Shown here one piece after another: positions 1 to 7,412 of a DNA stretch of 14,912 bases. A program made the translations under genes and the position numbers. Each line of letters opens with the position of its first letter. Position 1 is the first letter of the stretch. The notes under the pieces are model-generated. The model saw only the letters and a program-made list of their open reading frames with translations, was not told the DNA's origin and ran no database searches. Origin of the DNA: Maritimibacter sp. (GTDB taxonomy: Bacteria > Pseudomonadota > Alphaproteobacteria > Rhodobacterales > Rhodobacteraceae); NCBI GenBank assembly GCA_020441225.1, contig JAGRMP010000120.1, positions 767 through 15,678 on the forward strand, in the 5' to 3' direction.

Positions 1-476
1 ATGCCGCCGCGCTGCGCGAGGCCTATGTGCAGATCCGCGCGGGCGAGAGCGAGCTGCAACTGGGCGATCTCGAACCGGTCGAGGCGGTGCGCACGCTCGT
101 GCATTTCACCTTCGACCACTTCCGCGAAAAGCCCTGGTTCATCTCGATGCTCAACACCGAGAACCTTCTGGGCGGCGAGACCGTGCGCTCGATCGTGGAC
201 GTGGGCGACATCCAGTCGACCATGATCTCGGAACTGCGCCGGGTGCTCGACCACGGCGAGCGCGAGGGGGTGTTCCGCAAGGGCGTCGATCCGGTCGAGC
301 TCTACATCACCATCGCGTCCTTGTGCTATTTCCCGATCTCCAACCGCCACACGCTGCGCGCGGTGTTCAAGGTGCCGGTGGACGACGCCTGGGTCGAGGC
401 CCGCAAACGCGCGGTGAGCGACATGGTGCTCGCGGACCTGCGCCCCTGTGAGACCCGGGAGGGCGGGGATGCTTGA
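1..476 (+). CDS. TetR-family transcriptional regulator, C-terminal part (5' end outside window)
   Basis: The reading frame is open from position 3 and ends at TGA 474-476; the N-terminal helix-turn-helix lies outside the window, so only the ligand-binding and dimerisation half (about 157 residues) is seen. Stretches such as KPWFISMLNTENLLGG, the EREGVFRKGVDPVELYITIA segment and FPISNRHTLRAVF match the C-terminal domain common in TetR regulators of proteobacterial catabolic operons. The stop overlaps the start of the next gene by 8 bp, so regulator and enzymes are co-transcribed. By inference it is the local regulator of the operon that follows, with a pathway intermediate as ligand. Its operator would lie upstream of the window and cannot be seen. 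The family call is good; the ligand is unknown. Confidence 0.85.
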   Translation, partial: AAALREAYVQIRAGESELQLGDLEPVEAVRTLVHFTFDHFREKPWFISMLNTENLLGGETVRSIVDVGDIQSTMISELRRVLDHGEREGVFRKGVDPVELYITIASLCYFPISNRHTLRAVFKVPVDDAWVEARKRAVSDMVLADLRPCETREGGDA

Positions 477-1299
477 GCTCAGCCTCTGCAACGAGCTGCT
501 CGCGAACGACGGGCTGTCGCTCGACGCGCAATGCGAGCGGGCCGCGGCGCTGGGCTACATGGGGCTGGAGCTGGCCCCGGGCACGCTGGCGGACCACCCG
601 CACGAGATGTCGGGCGCGGACTGGCGCGCGGTGCGGGCGACGGTCGAGGCGCATGGGCTCCGTGTGACCGGGCTGCACTGGCTGCTCTCGCCCTATCCGG
701 GGCTGTCGATCTTCGACCCGGCGACGCATGCGGAGACACAAGAGTTGCTGGCCGGGCTCATCGAAGGTTGCGCTGCGCTCGGCGGCGATGTGCTGGTGCA
801 TGGCTCGCCGCCTTCGCGCCGGCGGCCCGAGGGGATGACCGAAGCGGAGGCGCTGGACATGGCGGCGGAGGTCTTCGCGCCGGTCGCTGCGCGGGCGGCG
901 GCAGCGGCGGTGACCTACTGCATCGAACCGCTCTCGCCGGTCGAAACCAATTTCGCCGGCACGGTGGCGGATGCGTTGGCGCTGGTGGAGCGCGTGGGCA
1001 GTCCGGCTTTCCGCACCATGATCGACAGTTCCGCGGCCGCGCAGGGCGAGGCCATGCCGGTCGCGGACTTGATCCGGCGCTGGGTGCCGACGGGCCTGAT
1101 CGCCCATATCCAGCTCAACGACAGCAATCGCGGCGCGCCGGGGATGGGCGGCGACCCGTTCCCGGACATCGTGCGCGCGCTTGTCGAGGCGGGCTGGGAC
1201 CGGCCAGTGGCGGTCGAGCCTTTCCGCACCTGCATCGACGGCACGGTGACGGCAGCCATCGGCCTCGCCACGCTGCGTGCCTGCGAGGCGGCGCTATGA
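469..1299 (+). CDS. Sugar phosphate isomerase/epimerase, TIM barrel (xylose-isomerase-like family)
   Basis: This 276-residue protein has the usual length for the AP-endonuclease-2/xylose-isomerase-like TIM-barrel family. The four expected divalent-metal ligands are all present: E153 (YCIEPL), D186 (MIDSS), H213 (AHIQLND) and E250 (AVEPF). This is the E-D-H-E pattern of D-tagatose/D-psicose 3-epimerases and of TIM-barrel 3-keto-glycoside lyases, so it probably isomerises or eliminates on a keto-sugar in the cytoplasm. I chose ATG 469, preceded by a GGGAGGG ribosome site and overlapping the regulator stop by 8 bp; an in-frame alternative start at 448 would add seven unsupported residues. Its stop overlaps the next start (ATGA), indicating translational coupling. 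A second member of the same fold closes the operon. The substrate is unknown. Confidence 0.85.
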   Translation: MLELSLCNELLANDGLSLDAQCERAAALGYMGLELAPGTLADHPHEMSGADWRAVRATVEAHGLRVTGLHWLLSPYPGLSIFDPATHAETQELLAGLIEGCAALGGDVLVHGSPPSRRRPEGMTEAEALDMAAEVFAPVAARAAAAAVTYCIEPLSPVETNFAGTVADALALVERVGSPAFRTMIDSSAAAQGEAMPVADLIRRWVPTGLIAHIQLNDSNRGAPGMGGDPFPDIVRALVEAGWDRPVAVEPFRTCIDGTVTAAIGLATLRACEAAL

Positions 1300-2684
1300 G
1301 TGCGCCGGTCTACGAGATCACCCGGGTCGATCTCGGCCAGCGGCATGTGGGGCTCGCGCTGCCGTTCCACTTCGGCGACGTCACCGTGACCGAGACAGCG
1401 GAAGCCTATCTGCGGGTCACCGCCCTTGGGCCGAACGGGCCGGTCACCGGCGTGGCCGCGCAGCTCATGGTGCCGCGCTGGTTCGACAAGCGCGCCGCGC
1501 GCAGCGCCGCCGAGACCGTGGACGATCTGCGCGCCACCCTGCGCGCGGCCCGCGCGGCTGCGGTCGGTATGCGTGGCACGGTGCGGGGCCTGTCCTTGGG
1601 TATCCGCAAGGCGGTGCGAGCGGCCTTGCCCGACGATCTGCCGGACCTCGCAGCGGGTTTCGGCCCCGCGCTTCTCGAAATGGCGCTGATCGACGCCGCC
1701 TGTCGCGATGCGGGGGTGAACTTCCCCGACGCCGTGCGGGCCGATCTGTTCGGGGTCGCCGACGACTTGCCGCCCGACCTCACGCGCACGCAGTATGACC
1801 GCTGGCGTGCGGGCGTGACTGCGCCGGACAGGCTCCGGCTGCGCCACACCGTCGGGTTCGGTGCGCCGCTTTCGGCGGGCGAGGTGAAGAGCCGCCCGGC
1901 GGACGGCCGCCCGGTGGCGCTCGAAGAGGTGATCGCGGCGACCGACAGCACCGCCTTCAAGATCAAGATCACCGGCGATGTCGCGGCGGATCATGCCTGG
2001 CTCACGCGGATCGCAGGGGTGATCGGCGATATCCCCGGCTTGCTGGTGACCCTCGACGCCAACGAACAATACGACCCCGACCGCCTCGCCGCGCTCTGGG
2101 CGCGGATCGAAACCGACCCCGCGCTCGACGGTTTTCGCGCCGCGCTCGCCTATATCGAACAGCCCTTCGCCCGCGAGATCGCGCTGGCCGAGGACACCCG
2201 CATCGACCTGCCGGTGCCGGTCATCATCGACGAAAGCGACGATGGCGAGGACGCCCTGCCGCGCGCCTTCGAACGCGGTTATTCCGGCACCTCGGTCAAG
2301 AGCTGCAAGGGTGTGCTGCGCGCGCTGGTCAATGCCGCGCGGGTGGCAGCGCGGGGCGACGGCGCGCTCCTGTCGGCCGAAGACCTCACCTGCCAGCCCG
2401 GGCTGTGCTGGCAGCAGGACAGCCTGATGGCCGCGACCGTCGGCGCGGCCCATGCCGAGCGCAACGGCCACCATTTTGCTGGCGGGCTGCAGGGCGCGGG
2501 GGGCGACGAACAGGCGGGTTATCTCGCCGCGCATCCCGACATCTACCGCGCCGGGCCCTATGGTCTGCGCCTCAACATCACTGCCGGGACGGTCGGCATC
2601 GGGAGCCTCGACGCGCCCGGCTTCGCCTCCACCCCCGGCCCCGATCTTGCCGGGCCCGGTTTCACCGGAATGGCCCCGATCTGA
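1296..2684 (+). CDS. Enolase-superfamily (mandelate racemase/muconate lactonizing) enzyme, long form
   Basis: The protein has 462 residues and its C-terminal barrel carries the superfamily signature: the KxK pair K222/K224 (FKIKITGD), metal ligands D254 (LDANEQ), E288 (YIEQPF) and D312/E313 (IIDESDDG), and K335 (SVKSCKG). A lysine at the end of strands two and six is the arrangement of the muconate-lactonizing-enzyme subgroup, which includes cycloisomerases, dipeptide epimerases and some sugar-acid enzymes. It is about 90 residues longer than typical members; the KxK comes some 55 residues late, so extra sequence sits before the barrel. It starts with ATG overlapping the previous stop by 4 bp and ends 20 bp before the oxidoreductase. 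By context it probably abstracts the alpha proton of a carboxylate or lactone intermediate; dehydration, racemisation or lactone chemistry are all possible. Confidence 0.82.
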   Translation: MSAPVYEITRVDLGQRHVGLALPFHFGDVTVTETAEAYLRVTALGPNGPVTGVAAQLMVPRWFDKRAARSAAETVDDLRATLRAARAAAVGMRGTVRGLSLGIRKAVRAALPDDLPDLAAGFGPALLEMALIDAACRDAGVNFPDAVRADLFGVADDLPPDLTRTQYDRWRAGVTAPDRLRLRHTVGFGAPLSAGEVKSRPADGRPVALEEVIAATDSTAFKIKITGDVAADHAWLTRIAGVIGDIPGLLVTLDANEQYDPDRLAALWARIETDPALDGFRAALAYIEQPFAREIALAEDTRIDLPVPVIIDESDDGEDALPRAFERGYSGTSVKSCKGVLRALVNAARVAARGDGALLSAEDLTCQPGLCWQQDSLMAATVGAAHAERNGHHFAGGLQGAGGDEQAGYLAAHPDIYRAGPYGLRLNITAGTVGIGSLDAPGFASTPGPDLAGPGFTGMAPI

Positions 2685-2704
2685 ACAGGACGAAAGGAAC
2701 CGAC

Positions 2705-3856
2705 ATGAAACAGAAGCGCATCGGGATCATCATGCATGGTGTCACCGGCCGGATGGGGATGAACCAGCATCTCATCCGCTCGGTGAAGGCGATCCGCGAC
2801 CAGGGCGGCGTCGCGCTCAAGGATGGCACGATGCTGGTGCCCGACATCCACATCGTCGGCCGCAACGCGGACAAGATCGAGGCGCTGGCCGAGGCCCATC
2901 GCGTCAGCCGCTGGTCGACCGACCTCGACGCGGCGCTGGCCGATCCCGATGACGAGATCTTTTTCGACGCCGCCTCGACCGCGCTGCGGCCCACGCTGCT
3001 GGAGAAGGCGATCAACGCGGGCAAGCATATCTATTCGGAGAAGCCGGTGGCCGAGGGGCTGGACGATGCGATCCGGATCGCCCGGCTGGTCAAGGAAAAG
3101 GGCGTCAAGAACGGGGTCGTGCATGACAAGCTGAGCCTGCCGGGGTTGTTGAAGCTCAAGCGCCTGGTCGACAGCGGCTTTTTCGGCCGCATCCTCTCGA
3201 TCAAGGGCGATTTCGGCTACTGGGTCTTCGAAGGCGACTGGATGCCCGCGCAGCGGCCGAGCTGGAACTACCGCGCCGAGGACGGCGGCGGGATCGTCTC
3301 GGACATGCTGCCGCACTGGCGCTACGTGCTCGACAACACCTTCGGCCCGGTCAAATCGGTGATGTGCACCACCGCGACCCATATCCCCGAACGCTGGGAC
3401 GAAGACGGCGACCGCTATGACGCCACCGCCGACGACGCGGCCTATGCGACCTTCGAGCTGGAAGGCGGCATCATTGCCCAGATCAACTCGTCGTGGTGCA
3501 CCCGGGTGCGGCGTGACGATCTCGTGACCTTCCAGGTCGATGGCACCCACGGCTCGGCGGTGGCGGGCTTGCACAAATGCTACAGCCAATCCCGGGTCAA
3601 CACCCCGAAACCGGTCTGGAATCCGGACGAACCCAACGAGTTGGATTTCTACGAGACCTGGGACGAGGTGCCCGACAACATGGTGTTCGACAACGGCTTC
3701 AAGGTGCAGTGGGAAGCCTTCCTGCGCCATGTCGCGGAAGACGCGCCCTGGGCCTACACGATGGAAGAGGGCGCGAAAGGCGTACAGCTCACCGAAGCTG
3801 CCTACCGCTCGATGCGCGAACGCCGCTGGGTCGACCTCGAAGATCTGGGGCTGTGA
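2705..3856 (+). CDS. Gfo/Idh/MocA-family NAD(P)-dependent oxidoreductase
   Basis: This 383-residue protein has the two-domain Gfo/Idh/MocA layout. An N-terminal dinucleotide fold begins IGIIMHGVTGRMG, the EKP motif (112-114, YSEKPVAEG) carries the conserved lysine, and the GGGIVSDMLPH segment provides D200 and H204, the D-xxx-H pair of the active site. Members oxidise or reduce a hydroxyl of sugars and polyols, often at C3, using NAD(P). The start is ATG 2705, with AAAGGA at 2693-2698 as ribosome site; the 20-bp gap before it is the widest in the operon. The nucleotide-binding turn (GVTGRMG) differs from the common GxGxxG and recalls dihydrodipicolinate-reductase-like starts. It is probably the dehydrogenase that makes a keto-sugar for the TIM-barrel enzymes. 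The exact substrate cannot be read from sequence. Confidence 0.88.
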   Translation: MKQKRIGIIMHGVTGRMGMNQHLIRSVKAIRDQGGVALKDGTMLVPDIHIVGRNADKIEALAEAHRVSRWSTDLDAALADPDDEIFFDAASTALRPTLLEKAINAGKHIYSEKPVAEGLDDAIRIARLVKEKGVKNGVVHDKLSLPGLLKLKRLVDSGFFGRILSIKGDFGYWVFEGDWMPAQRPSWNYRAEDGGGIVSDMLPHWRYVLDNTFGPVKSVMCTTATHIPERWDEDGDRYDATADDAAYATFELEGGIIAQINSSWCTRVRRDDLVTFQVDGTHGSAVAGLHKCYSQSRVNTPKPVWNPDEPNELDFYETWDEVPDNMVFDNGFKVQWEAFLRHVAEDAPWAYTMEEGAKGVQLTEAAYRSMRERRWVDLEDLGL

Positions 3857-3857
3857 G

Positions 3858-5000
3858 ATGGTGACGCTGAACCTCCCCGGCGGGGCCGTCACGCTGGAGG
3901 CGGGGCCGGTGCTCGAAACCGGCGCGCCCTGGACCCGCACCGCCTACGCCGCCGCCCATGTGGTGGCCGACCCGCTGGCCGAGGCCGATCCCTGGCTCGA
4001 CTGCGCGCTCGACTGGGACCGCACGCTCGCCTTTCGCGAGCACCTGTGGTCGCTCGGTTTCGGCGTGGCCGAGGCGATGGACACGGCGCAGCGGGGCATG
4101 GGGCTCGACTGGCCGACCTCGCTCGAACTGATCCAGCGCTCCGCGGCGCTCGCCCGGGCGGGCGGGCACCTGATCGCCTCGGGTGTCGGCACCGACCATA
4201 TCGCGCCCGGGCCGGGCGTGACCGTCGACGACGTGATCCGCGCCTACGAGGACCAGGCCGAGGCGGTCGAAGCCGCCGGAAGCCGGGTGATCCTGATGGC
4301 CTCGCGCGCACTGGCAGTCGCGGCCGAGGGCCCCGACGATTACCTGCGGGTCTATGAGCGCGTGCTGTCGGGCCTGCAAGACAAGGCGATCCTGCACTGG
4401 CTCGGCGAGATGTTCGACCCGGCGCTTGGCGGTTACTGGGGCGCGGACGACCACATAGTGGCGATGGAGACGGCGCTCGCCGTGATCGAGACGAGTGCCG
4501 CCAAGGTCGACGGGATCAAGATCTCGCTCCTGTCCGCGGAAAAAGAGATCGCCATGCGCCGGCGGCTGCCGGACGGGGTGGTGATGTATACCGGCGATGA
4601 TTTCAACTATCCCGACCTCATCGCCGGCGACGACCGGGGCTATTCCCACGCGCTGCTCGGCATCTTCGACCCGATCGCACCGGTCGCGGCCCGGGCGCTG
4701 GGCCAGCTCGCCGCAGGAGACCGGGCGGGCTATGGCGCCACCTTCGCGCCGACCGTGCCGCTCTCGCGCCATATCTTTCGCGCGCCGACCCGGTTCTACA
4801 AGACCGGGGTGGTGTTCATGGCCTATCTCACCGGCATGCAGGACCATTTCACCATGATCGGCGGGCAGGAGAGCACCCGCTCGACCCTGCATCTCGCCGA
4901 GATCATCCGGCTCGCCAATGCGGCCGGGCTGTTCGCCGACCCCGAGCGTGCCGCCGCCCGGGCCCGGCCGGTCTTTGCCGCCCGCGGCGTGGAGATCTGA
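3858..5000 (+). CDS. DUF993 dihydrodipicolinate-synthase-like protein (putative aldolase)
   Basis: The 380-residue product matches what I recall of the DUF993 family, annotated as dihydrodipicolinate synthase family proteins, whose reaction is not established to my knowledge. It looks like a class I aldolase barrel: K221 in KVDGIKISLL is the candidate Schiff-base lysine, and a G-rich strand, GVVMYTGDDFNYPDL (240-254), follows. Other conserved-looking stretches are the 103-115 segment with ASGVGTDH and the 321-338 segment with MAYLTGMQDHF. The ATG is one base after the previous stop and the TGA one base before the next start, so it is made in step with the oxidoreductase and the second isomerase. 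A retro-aldol cleavage of a keto-acid or keto-sugar, giving a C3 fragment, is the natural guess; this is inference from fold and neighbours. Confidence 0.83.
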   Translation: MVTLNLPGGAVTLEAGPVLETGAPWTRTAYAAAHVVADPLAEADPWLDCALDWDRTLAFREHLWSLGFGVAEAMDTAQRGMGLDWPTSLELIQRSAALARAGGHLIASGVGTDHIAPGPGVTVDDVIRAYEDQAEAVEAAGSRVILMASRALAVAAEGPDDYLRVYERVLSGLQDKAILHWLGEMFDPALGGYWGADDHIVAMETALAVIETSAAKVDGIKISLLSAEKEIAMRRRLPDGVVMYTGDDFNYPDLIAGDDRGYSHALLGIFDPIAPVAARALGQLAAGDRAGYGATFAPTVPLSRHIFRAPTRFYKTGVVFMAYLTGMQDHFTMIGGQESTRSTLHLAEIIRLANAAGLFADPERAAARARPVFAARGVEI

Positions 5001-5001
5001 G

Positions 5002-5823
5002 ATGCCGACAGCCGACAGGATATCGCTCAACACCGCGACCTTGCGCGAACAATGGAGCCTGGCCGAATGTATCGAGGGCTGCCAGCGCCACGGGCTGGGG
5101 GGCATCTCGCCCTGGCGCGACAAGCTGCACGAGATGGGGGTGACAAAGGCCGCCAAGGCGATCCGCGCGGCCGGGCTGGAAGTGAGCGGGCTCTGCCGCG
5201 GCGGTTGGTACACCGCCGAAGGGGCGCTGACCCAGGCGGTGAAGGACGACAACCGCCGGGCGGTGGACGAGGCCGCCGAGCTCGACGCGGCCTGTCTGGT
5301 GATGGTCGTGGGCGGGCTGCCGGACGGTTCGCGCGATCTCGACAACGCGCGCGCCATCGTCGAGGAGGGCCTGGCCGACACGCTCGACTATGCGCGCGGG
5401 CAGGGCGTGAAGGTGGCCATCGAGCCCCTGCACCCGATGTATGCCGCCGACCGCGCCTGCGTGAACACGACCCGCCAGGCGCTCGACATCTGCGACCGGC
5501 TGGGCGAGGGCATCGGCGTGGCGATCGACGCCTACCACGTCTGGTGGGACCCGGAGCTGAAGGCGCAGATGTTGCGCGCGGGGCCGGAACGGTTCCTGGC
5601 CTGGCATATCTGCGACTGGCTGGTGCCGACCCGCGATCTCTTGACCGACCGGGGGATGATGGGCGACGGGGTGATCGACCTGCCGCGCCTCGGCGCCTGG
5701 GCGGTCGAGGCCGGTTGGACCGGGCTTTACGAGGTCGAGATCTTCTCGGCATTGGACTGGTGGACGCGCGACCCGGACGATGTCCTGGCCACGATTGTCG
5801 ACAGGGGCGCGACCGTCTGCTGA
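5002..5823 (+). CDS. Second TIM-barrel sugar phosphate isomerase/epimerase
   Basis: The 273-residue protein belongs to the same family as the first isomerase of the operon but is clearly diverged. The metal set is E141 (VAIEPLHPMY), D176 (VAIDAYHVWWD), H202 (AWHICDW) and E246 (YEVEIFS). The aromatic YHVWWD stretch after the aspartate and the C-terminal FSALDWW probably shape the substrate pocket. I chose ATG 5002, one base after the DUF993 stop; the open frame extends 28 codons upstream but those residues are proline-rich out-of-frame sequence from the previous gene. Two such barrels beside one Gfo/Idh dehydrogenase recall pathways that oxidise a glycoside to a 3-keto form, then eliminate and rehydrate it, as described for levoglucosan catabolism. 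It is the last gene before the operon's convergent gap. Confidence 0.85.
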   Translation: MPTADRISLNTATLREQWSLAECIEGCQRHGLGGISPWRDKLHEMGVTKAAKAIRAAGLEVSGLCRGGWYTAEGALTQAVKDDNRRAVDEAAELDAACLVMVVGGLPDGSRDLDNARAIVEEGLADTLDYARGQGVKVAIEPLHPMYAADRACVNTTRQALDICDRLGEGIGVAIDAYHVWWDPELKAQMLRAGPERFLAWHICDWLVPTRDLLTDRGMMGDGVIDLPRLGAWAVEAGWTGLYEVEIFSALDWWTRDPDDVLATIVDRGATVC

Positions 5824-5971
5824 AGGGACTGGCCGGGGCCTGGCGGAGGCTGCCTGCGACCCCGCCCTGAGGACGGAACCGTAATGCGTTGATTGCCAAC
5901 AATAAAGTAAGCGAATGACTCAGGGGCAAAGGCGGTTGGGAGGCTGCGCTGCTGCGCGCCCGACCAGGCCC

Positions 5972-5990
5972 CCGCGCCGAACAAGCGCGG
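5972..5990. terminator. GC-rich hairpin in convergent gap (possible terminator)
   Basis: CCGCGC and GCGCGG form a perfect 6-bp stem around a 7-nt loop, 36 bp past the stop of the minus-strand gene and about 150 bp past the operon end. There is no T-run on either side, so intrinsic termination is only a guess. The rest of the 5824-6025 gap holds no credible gene; 5889-5915 is a short AT-rich patch. Confidence 0.25.
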
Positions 5991-6025
5991 ACTCGCAAGG
6001 CGCCGGGATAATTCGGTCGCGCGAT

Positions 6026-7039
6026 CTAGTGACGATTTTGCCAGAGCAGGGCGAAGACCAGGACGATGAACACGATGATCGCCACTTCCAGGAGCCGGGT
6101 CATCGCGTCGGAGAAAGTCCACTCCTTGGGGGCAAAGCGGCGCGCCGGCTTCTTCTCCGGCGGTTCGATGCTTTCGCGGCGCTGGATCTGGAGCCGGTAC
6201 TCGGACCAGGGATCGCCGCGCCGGTATTTCGGCACGCCGAAATCCATGAGCTCCTTGAGCATCGCGACATATTGGAACCGCGTCGTCTCCGAAATCGGCC
6301 GGGCCTCGGCATGGACGGTCCAGGCCACCATCTCGGCGAAGGGCAGATCGCGCACATAGGTGCCGTCGGCGAGCCGCGACCGCATGTCGGCGGGCAGCCC
6401 ATGGGCCGCTTCGGCAAATTCGTCGAGATCGGCGATGGTGAGTTCGTCGAAAGCGATGTCGCCGTGGAACTCGGTAAAAAGCCGAACGATATGGCGCAGC
6501 GCCTCGGCCTGTTCGTAGGCGAGCTCCGGCGTGTATTCTTCGAGCAGGTCTGCGAGCGTGAAGGGCTTTTCCTCGTAATCGTCATACGCCTCGGGCGCTT
6601 CCGACCCGACCTCGCTGTGGCCGCCGCCGAACGGCCAGTCCGCGTCGATCGCCTCGCGCGCCGGCGCCCCGACGGACGAAGACACCGCGCCGGGCAGGGG
6701 CGGGGTTGCCGCCCCGGCACGCGCGGAACGCTTCTGCTCGAACCCTTCGAGCAGGCCTTCGAGCCCCCCGGCCGCGTCGTAGGCGGCACGCTGTTCCGGC
6801 GACAATTGCGCGACCAGGTCGTCGACCTCGACCTGACGGGCATGTTCCTGTTCCTTTTCGTGAAGCTCGGCGCGGCGGCGCTCGACCTCGCGCCGCGCGA
6901 CTTCGGGATCCGAGGTCCGAAGCGAGCCGCGAAGATGGCTCTTGCCGCCGTAAAGACCCTGGATTTCCGGTTTGATCCGGAGATTCAGGTGATAAACCCG
7001 ACCGCGTATCTGTGTCCCTTCGACCTTCGGAAGATCCAT
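6026..7039 (-). CDS. Integrase-like DNA-binding protein without catalytic domain, C-terminal membrane anchor
   Basis: The 337-residue product starts like the N-terminal arm of many tyrosine-type site-specific integrases (residues 10-62: IRGRVYHLNLRI, SLRTSDPEVARREVERRRAELH). A low-complexity linker follows (about 105-155). Residues 158-305 resemble a core-binding, SAM-like domain (FTLADLLEEY; LTIADLDEFAEAAHGLP; ETTRFQYVAMLKELMDFGV; a DPW stretch). Where the catalytic domain should begin (ARRFAPKEWT) the protein instead runs into a hydrophobic helix (about 317-333, EVAIIVFIVLVFALLW) and stops at NRH. No R...HxxR...Y residues are present, and no integrase remnant is visible downstream. I prefer ATG 7039 because GGTGGGG lies just upstream; ATG 7051 adds four residues. 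Predicted topology is cytoplasmic N-terminus with a single C-terminal anchor. It may be an exapted integrase or a fold look-alike; function unknown. Confidence 0.72.
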   Translation of the reverse strand: MDLPKVEGTQIRGRVYHLNLRIKPEIQGLYGGKSHLRGSLRTSDPEVARREVERRRAELHEKEQEHARQVEVDDLVAQLSPEQRAAYDAAGGLEGLLEGFEQKRSARAGAATPPLPGAVSSSVGAPAREAIDADWPFGGGHSEVGSEAPEAYDDYEEKPFTLADLLEEYTPELAYEQAEALRHIVRLFTEFHGDIAFDELTIADLDEFAEAAHGLPADMRSRLADGTYVRDLPFAEMVAWTVHAEARPISETTRFQYVAMLKELMDFGVPKYRRGDPWSEYRLQIQRRESIEPPEKKPARRFAPKEWTFSDAMTRLLEVAIIVFIVLVFALLWQNRH

Positions 7040-7412
7040 GCACCCCACCATTACATCCGATATGTGTCACGCGCGTGTAACACGGATCGGAGCGCGCGGG
7101 AAGGATCTGGGTAACATTTTGTGTAAAAACGATTAATTCTCCATCTTGCAACCCCGCAGACGACCGGTACCGGGCGAAACCCGCCCGGGTTTCGGGGACG
7201 ATTCGGTCCTCCGGTCCGGGGCGGCCGCGCGTGTCCGGACCCGCTTGCCCGCGTCCGAACCGGTACGCTGCGGTCGCGGCGCGCGGGCGCTTGGACCCCC
7301 GCACACCGGCTCCAGGGGGTGGACATCGCGCCCGAACCGCGCCTAGCTGGGGCTCGTGCCGGCCGCGAACCCGGCCCGAAACCTGCCCAACCGACCGAGG
7401 GAGACCCGCGCG
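7040..7412. other. Divergent intergenic region with palindromes
   Basis: This 373-bp stretch between the minus-strand integrase-like gene and the glycerate kinase has no credible gene; open frames here are short and lack good starts. It must hold both promoters. The half near the integrase-like gene (7080-7150) is AT-rich compared with the surroundings and contains GTAACATTTTGTGTAA-like tracts plus the palindrome CACGCGCGTG at 7068-7077. The half near the kinase is very GC-rich and includes the palindromes at 7164-7173 and 7175-7194. I could not assign -35/-10 boxes with confidence. Confidence 0.6.
7164..7194. promoter_or_regulatory. Two adjacent perfect palindromes (possible operator)
   Basis: CCGGTACCGG (7164-7173) is a perfect 10-bp palindrome. 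Directly next to it, 7175-7194 is a perfect inverted repeat with 9-bp arms (CGAAACCCG / CGGGTTTCG) around CC. They lie about 220 bp upstream of the glycerate kinase start. The arms are too tightly spaced for a simple hairpin without opening the top pairs, so a dimeric regulator site is plausible. The regulator is unknown. Confidence 0.35.

Noticed and set aside
915..2534. Long minus-strand open frame opposite the sugar operon
   Set aside because: It is antisense to the isomerase and enolase-type genes, rich in Arg/Gly/His with no family resemblance. Similar minus-strand frames at 2558-3940 and 3789-5381 are rejected for the same reason.
5889..5902. FNR-like box TTGATTGCCAACAA
   Set aside because: It matches 9 of 10 consensus positions, but it lies between two convergent gene ends with no start codon or -10 to serve.
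5915..7114. Plus-strand open frame of 399 codons
   Set aside because: It is antisense to the integrase-like gene, which has recognisable domains and a membrane helix; this frame has none.
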